Below are positions 22,358 through 25,749 of a stretch of DNA of 25,749 nucleotides, in pieces. The notes beneath the pieces are model-generated. The model was not told the origin of the DNA. It worked only from the letters and a program-made list of their open reading frames with translations, and did not search any database. The DNA lies in NCBI GenBank assembly GCA_964440295.1, contig CAYTRT010000020.1, positions 1 through 25,749 of the forward strand, read 5' to 3'. The first letter of the stretch is position 1. Each line of letters begins with the position of its first letter. This DNA comes from CALIKS01 sp964440295 (GTDB taxonomy: Archaea > Thermoproteota > Nitrososphaeria_A > Caldarchaeales > Calditenuaceae). A program made the translations under genes and the position numbers.

Positions 22358-23253
22358 GAATAAGGCATAGCGTCTTGTCAGCCATTGGAAACACGCCGCT
22401 AATAGACCTCACGGAGATCCTAGAGATTCCGAGAGGCGTGAAAGTGCTTGGGAAGGCTGAATACATGAATCCAGGTGGCTCTGTCAAGGATAGGCCTGCG
22501 CTCTACATAGTCACCGACGCGCTTAGAAGAGGACTGCTAGGACCTGAAAGGAAGATCCTCGATGCCACGTCGGGCAACATGGGAATAGGGCTGGCGCTCG
22601 TTGCAGCGGCCTACGGTATACCATGCAGATTAGTGGTGCCCGGCAACATAAGCGCCGAGAAGCAGAAAATCCTGAGGCTCCTAGGAGCGGAGTTAGTAAT
22701 CAGCGATCCACTAAAAGGCATCGACGGCGCGATCAGAAAAGCACGCGAGATCTATCAAGAGAATCCTGAACAATACTTCTACGCGAACCAGTACGACAAT
22801 CCAGCCAACGTTAGGGCTCACTACGAGACGACCGGCCCAGAGATATTGGCCCAGACCGATGGCAAGATAACGCACTTCGTCGCAGGAGTAGGCACGTCAG
22901 GAACATTGATGGGCGTAGGTAGAAGGCTCAGAAAATCCAAGCCTAAGGTAAAGCTAATAGAGGTCCAGCCGGACGAGCCTCTCCACGGAATAGAGGGCCT
23001 AAAATATATGGAAAAAGCCATTAGGCCCGCAATTTATGAGCCGGGTTTTGCAGACGAGCTATATAGAATAAAGACTGAGGAAGCCATGAAATACGCGAGA
23101 CATCTATCTATGGCGGGCATATTGGCTGGTCTCTCCTCTGGGGCTAACGTCGCCGCCGCTGCTAGAGTTGCAAACGAGTTAAAGAGAGGTGTCGTCGTGA
23201 CAATGCTTCCTGACGGTGCAAGCAGATACATAGATTTACTCATGTCTGAATAG
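22339..23253 (+). CDS. cysM: Cysteine synthase, CysM/O-phosphoserine sulfhydrylase-like
   Basis: This 304-residue fold-type II PLP enzyme makes cysteine by beta-replacement. The PLP Lys50 sits in NPGGSVKDRPA, the substrate loop is TSGNMGIGLA (77-86), the phosphate-binding loop is GVGTSGTLMG, and the C-terminal SSGANVAAA supplies the Ser for the pyridine nitrogen. The region HGIEGLKYM...AIYEPGFADE resembles mycobacterial CysM, including a basic residue where CysM binds the phosphate of O-phosphoserine. So phosphoserine is a plausible acceptor, but O-acetylserine is not excluded. ATGs at 22339 and 22345 are both possible starts. The JAMM peptidase gene follows in 25 bp, supporting a carrier-protein-dependent cysteine route. 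Confidence 0.87.
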   Translation: MPMQKVRIRHSVLSAIGNTPLIDLTEILEIPRGVKVLGKAEYMNPGGSVKDRPALYIVTDALRRGLLGPERKILDATSGNMGIGLALVAAAYGIPCRLVVPGNISAEKQKILRLLGAELVISDPLKGIDGAIRKAREIYQENPEQYFYANQYDNPANVRAHYETTGPEILAQTDGKITHFVAGVGTSGTLMGVGRRLRKSKPKVKLIEVQPDEPLHGIEGLKYMEKAIRPAIYEPGFADELYRIKTEEAMKYARHLSMAGILAGLSSGANVAAAARVANELKRGVVVTMLPDGASRYIDLLMSE

Positions 23254-23278
23254 GATTACGAGTATGGGGAGCTGAGAC

Positions 23279-23701
23279 ATGGTCGTTAGGATTCCACGCA
23301 AAATAATAGAAGAGATGTCTCTACACGCGGTCAATACTTATCCCGAAGAAGGATGTGGATTGCTGATTGGCGTCACTAATTCTGGAGTGAGAGAGATAAT
23401 AAAATGCATACCTATGCCAAACGTCTACGCCGGGCCCAGACACAATCGATACTCGATTGACCCCCTAGAATACATGAAGATAGAGGACCAACAATATAGA
23501 GATGGACTCATGGTGCTGGGCGTATTTCATAGTCACCCAGACGCTCCCGCAGTACCAAGCACGTATGACCAAGAACACGCAGTCCCGACCTTCAGCTACG
23601 TCATACTCTCAGTAAGAAAGGGAAGGGTGGAAGAGATAGCTGCGTGGAGAATGGACGAGTCTACCTGGAGATTTGAAGAAGAACAGCTCGAGATAGTTTA
23701 G
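23279..23701 (+). CDS. JAMM/MPN+ metalloprotease (Mec-like, M67 family)
   Basis: This 140-residue single-domain zinc isopeptidase carries the complete JAMM motif: Glu24 (YPEEGCGLLIG), then His84 and His86 in HSHPDAPAVPSTYDQ, with Ser94 and Asp97 at the exact HxH-x7-S-x2-D spacing. In mycobacteria the JAMM enzyme Mec cuts cysteine from the CysO-Cys adduct made by CysM; archaeal relatives can also remove ubiquitin-like SAMP tags. The position right after a CysM-like gene favours the cysteine role. It starts at ATG 23279 with ggggag seven bases upstream. No carrier-protein gene is in the window. It is convergent with the RNA kinase gene (20-bp gap). Confidence 0.9.
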   Translation: MVVRIPRKIIEEMSLHAVNTYPEEGCGLLIGVTNSGVREIIKCIPMPNVYAGPRHNRYSIDPLEYMKIEDQQYRDGLMVLGVFHSHPDAPAVPSTYDQEHAVPTFSYVILSVRKGRVEEIAAWRMDESTWRFEEEQLEIV

Positions 23702-23721
23702 CCAGCAGTCCTCGAGAATCA

Positions 23722-24918
23722 TTATCTTTGGCGATAGACATGTAGCTCCTCACCTGTCGACGAAAGTATGACTCCGCCTATCGCTAGCTTATTTATTGTA
23801 TCGCTAAAAGGCGTGTAGATTCTCGCGGCCTGTCTTTTCGAGTCTATGCCCATGAATAGTGCGAGGCTTAGTACGGAATCATCACCACCCAACACGTATG
23901 AGACTATTCCTACCCCGATATCTGATAAGTCAAGTCCTTCATGCCCGACGAGTTTTTTGGAAGCCGGGCAACTACACTTCTCAGCGTCCATAACAACCTC
24001 AGTCAAGTATTCAGCGATGCTTAGATAATTCTCCCCCTCCTGTTCAAGTATCTTAAAGCTGATCCAGCTGAGGGGTATAGTCCTCAGCGACGCACCCCGT
24101 AGAAACCTTGCATAATTCATCTCCCTTATCAGTCGTCGCGCTTCTTGGCTTCGAGGAGCGACAACTTTAGGAGACTCTAGCCTAACAGCCTCTGCGCCTG
24201 AATTATTCACTGCCTCTTCAAGTAACGGTCCAGGCTCAGCTCCTAGGAATACGACGTGACTGGGCGTTGCGTAATTCACAAGGTTTGCCTTGTACCAGTC
24301 AGCAGCCCCCTCACTCACCCATCCGTCGGTATTTATCAATACGCAGCTGTCCCTCCTCTCGCTTAGGAGAATCTTAGCCTTATCCAGCGCCTCCTTAGCG
24401 TTGTATGATGGTGAGGTATAGCCAAAGGGATAGATCTTCTCCGGCCTAATTAGGTGGAGAGAGGGCGTGGTCTTAGAATACTGCACAGAATTGGCCATCG
24501 TCGTGGGTGGACAGATATCGGACTGACCCACGTCTAGGTCAATAATCACCGTCTGCAAGCCTCTCTTGACCGCACGATTATGAAGAAAAGTCACGAGTGA
24601 TGTCTTGCCAGAATCCACGCCTCCGACAACTATTACACGGCTATTCATTCGTATAGTCTCTGATAGGTCATGCCAAGAGTCTGGAATGGTGTCGCCGTCA
24701 ACTAGGTTGAGGGAATGGCCAGTGCCGAGCGAGAGCTCGAGCTCAGCGTCGGTCAACGCGTGGATCGGCAGAACTCTCCAAGGCCTAGAAATCAATGTCT
24801 CTCCTCTCCTAGGTCTGTGCCCAAAAACTTCCACTTCTCCATCCATGACCCTAGCGGAAGCTGGGCCGCCCAGTAGCAGTGTCTTTCCACGATTTAGTGA
24901 ATATCTTTTGTCAGACAT
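23722..24918 (-). CDS. Clp1/Grc3-type polynucleotide 5'-hydroxyl kinase
   Basis: This 398-residue P-loop kinase of the archaeal Clp1/Nol9 family transfers phosphate from ATP to the 5'-OH of RNA (and often DNA) ends, in tRNA splicing, rRNA processing or repair. Walker A is GGVDSGKT (99-106). The family hallmark DLDVGQSDICPPTT begins at Asp127, with Gln132 near the active site. Family members flank the kinase domain with an N-terminal beta domain (about 1-85) and a C-terminal domain, both present by length. ATG 24918 is preceded by gaggtg at good spacing. It lies 29 bp after the metallophosphoesterase gene on the same strand, probably in one operon. Confidence 0.92.
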   Translation of the reverse strand: MSDKRYSLNRGKTLLLGGPASARVMDGEVEVFGHRPRRGETLISRPWRVLPIHALTDAELELSLGTGHSLNLVDGDTIPDSWHDLSETIRMNSRVIVVGGVDSGKTSLVTFLHNRAVKRGLQTVIIDLDVGQSDICPPTTMANSVQYSKTTPSLHLIRPEKIYPFGYTSPSYNAKEALDKAKILLSERRDSCVLINTDGWVSEGAADWYKANLVNYATPSHVVFLGAEPGPLLEEAVNNSGAEAVRLESPKVVAPRSQEARRLIREMNYARFLRGASLRTIPLSWISFKILEQEGENYLSIAEYLTEVVMDAEKCSCPASKKLVGHEGLDLSDIGVGIVSYVLGGDDSVLSLALFMGIDSKRQAARIYTPFSDTINKLAIGGVILSSTGEELHVYRQR

Positions 24919-24947
24919 CCTTCTTCACCTCGATCTGACACTACTCC

Positions 24948-25721
24948 CTATTTGTTTTCCTTTCTTCGTAGCTTAAAGAACCAGCCAGTCTCTTCCTCTC
25001 CGCTTCTTATGTTGATGACCTTAACGCTGATTGTGTCATCCTTAGATATGTCTATCACGTTGAAGCTGTTACCTAGCCTCCCCCTAGTCCGCACTGATGC
25101 TACTGTCCCAGCATTGACAAAGATGGTGCCGTTAACCTGCATTGCGTTCCTAACGTGTCTATGCCCCATCAACACAAGGTCAACGCCTGCGTCAAGAATC
25201 ACCTTTAAAACATCTCCAGCATCCTCGAGAATATCCTTTTCCCTGCCAGCGAAGGGTACAGGGATGATGTGGTGATGTAGCACGAGTATTTTTAGCACGC
25301 CGTCGGGCAGTGCTCTAAACTTGCTGGTGATTAGTCCCTGTCGGTGCCTACCAAGCCTGCCATTATCAGAGTCGGGGACTGCGCTGTCTAGCAGTAGGAA
25401 GACCGCCTTGCCTATGCTTGCCTCGAAGTCTACTGGGCCTATTATCTCCTTGAAAAGCGAGTCGCCATTATTTCTCTCGTCGTGGTTTCCTGGCGCTATT
25501 AAGAGTTCGTAGGGAATAGCTCCAAGCTTCTCTGAGGCTAACTCATAGTCGTCCAGCACGCCATTGTCAGTGATGTCTCCGGAGTGGACGATCACGTCGG
25601 GCTTTGGCTCCAGCTTGGCTATGAGTGAGACGCATCTATCGAGCATATCTGGAAGATGCATTCCGAACCTAGTGATATGAGTATCAGAGATGTGGGCTAT
25701 CCTTAGCTGCAAGTCGCTCAT
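24948..25721 (-). CDS. Calcineurin-like metallophosphoesterase (Icc/CpdA-like)
   Basis: This 257-residue two-metal phosphoesterase shows the whole motif set: D13-x-H15 (ISDTH), GDITD (48-52), GNHDE (78-82), LHHHIIP (148-154) and GHRH (186-189). It resembles class III cyclic-nucleotide phosphodiesterases and related nucleotidases; the substrate is open. I chose the ATG at 25719-25721 because the protein then begins directly before the first motif strand and a TATA-like tataatttt lies about 24 bp upstream. A TTG at 25742 would add seven residues. The polynucleotide kinase gene follows in 29 bp, so a role on nucleic-acid ends or nucleotides is possible, by inference. Confidence 0.9.
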   Translation of the reverse strand: MSDLQLRIAHISDTHITRFGMHLPDMLDRCVSLIAKLEPKPDVIVHSGDITDNGVLDDYELASEKLGAIPYELLIAPGNHDERNNGDSLFKEIIGPVDFEASIGKAVFLLLDSAVPDSDNGRLGRHRQGLITSKFRALPDGVLKILVLHHHIIPVPFAGREKDILEDAGDVLKVILDAGVDLVLMGHRHVRNAMQVNGTIFVNAGTVASVRTRGRLGNSFNVIDISKDDTISVKVINIRSGEEETGWFFKLRRKENK

Positions 25722-25740
25722 TGCAAATCCTATTATCAGC

Positions 25741-25749
25741 AAAATTATA
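25741..25749 (-). promoter_or_regulatory. TATA box of the phosphoesterase-RNA kinase operon, at the window edge
   Basis: Minus-strand tataatttt is centred about 24 bp before ATG 25721. It is cut by the window end, so its full extent cannot be judged. Confidence 0.4.

Noticed and set aside
1..25749. tRNA, rRNA, C/D box RNA, CRISPR, insertion sequence or integration site
   Set aside because: I looked through all intergenic gaps by eye; none has a tRNA-like fold, regular spaced repeats, transposase motifs or paired C/D boxes (a lone GTGATG at 18149 lacks partners).

Overview
The window looks like chromosomal DNA of a thermophilic archaeon, probably a member of the TACK/Thermoproteota group; I cannot place it more precisely. 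The signs are TATA boxes centred 22-27 bp upstream of start codons (leaderless genes), GGTG-type ribosome binding sites, frequent GTG/TTG starts, an archaeal-type CCA-adding enzyme, an archaeal Clp1/Grc3-type RNA kinase, a COG2112 kinase, a GfcR-type phosphoribosyltransferase regulator, and Thr-rich linkers on exported proteins. I found no tRNA, rRNA, CRISPR array, insertion sequence or phage gene. Coding density is high; the longest gene-free gap is about 160 bp.

Region 1 (1-114) is the start of a peroxiredoxin gene cut by the window edge. Region 2 (261-11029) is a carbohydrate locus. It holds four different Gfo/Idh/MocA NAD(P)-dependent dehydrogenases, one TIM-barrel isomerase/epimerase-like enzyme, and a complete CUT1-type ABC importer split into two units: two ATPases (2262-4436), then a Tat-exported binding protein with two permeases (7690-11029). 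A three-dehydrogenase operon on the opposite strand (4444-7563) lies between the two units. There is no glycoside hydrolase or sugar kinase in this block. This fits an oxidation-first route of the kind known for inositol, levoglucosan and 3-keto-glycosides. The two ATPases carry complementary motif losses that would leave one canonical and one degenerate ATP site.

Region 3 (11081-12966) is an agmatine deiminase and N-carbamoylputrescine amidase pair that would make putrescine. Region 4 (13070-19954) holds a class V aminotransferase, an MscS channel, CutA, a membrane-anchored single-HKD phospholipase D-like protein, the GfcR-like regulator, a TSUP transporter, a 2-keto-3-deoxygluconate kinase of the Entner-Doudoroff branch and a CPBP membrane protease.

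Region 5 (20037-25721) is mostly RNA and cysteine metabolism. A CCA-adding-like enzyme has Asn in place of its third catalytic carboxylate and overlaps a COG2112 kinase gene. A CysM-like synthase is followed by a JAMM peptidase, a pairing that recalls carrier-protein-dependent cysteine synthesis (CysM/CysO/Mec). On the other strand are a polynucleotide 5'-kinase and a metallophosphoesterase. The most interesting points are the asymmetric ABC ATPase pair, the multi-dehydrogenase sugar locus, the CysM-JAMM pair and the altered CCA enzyme.
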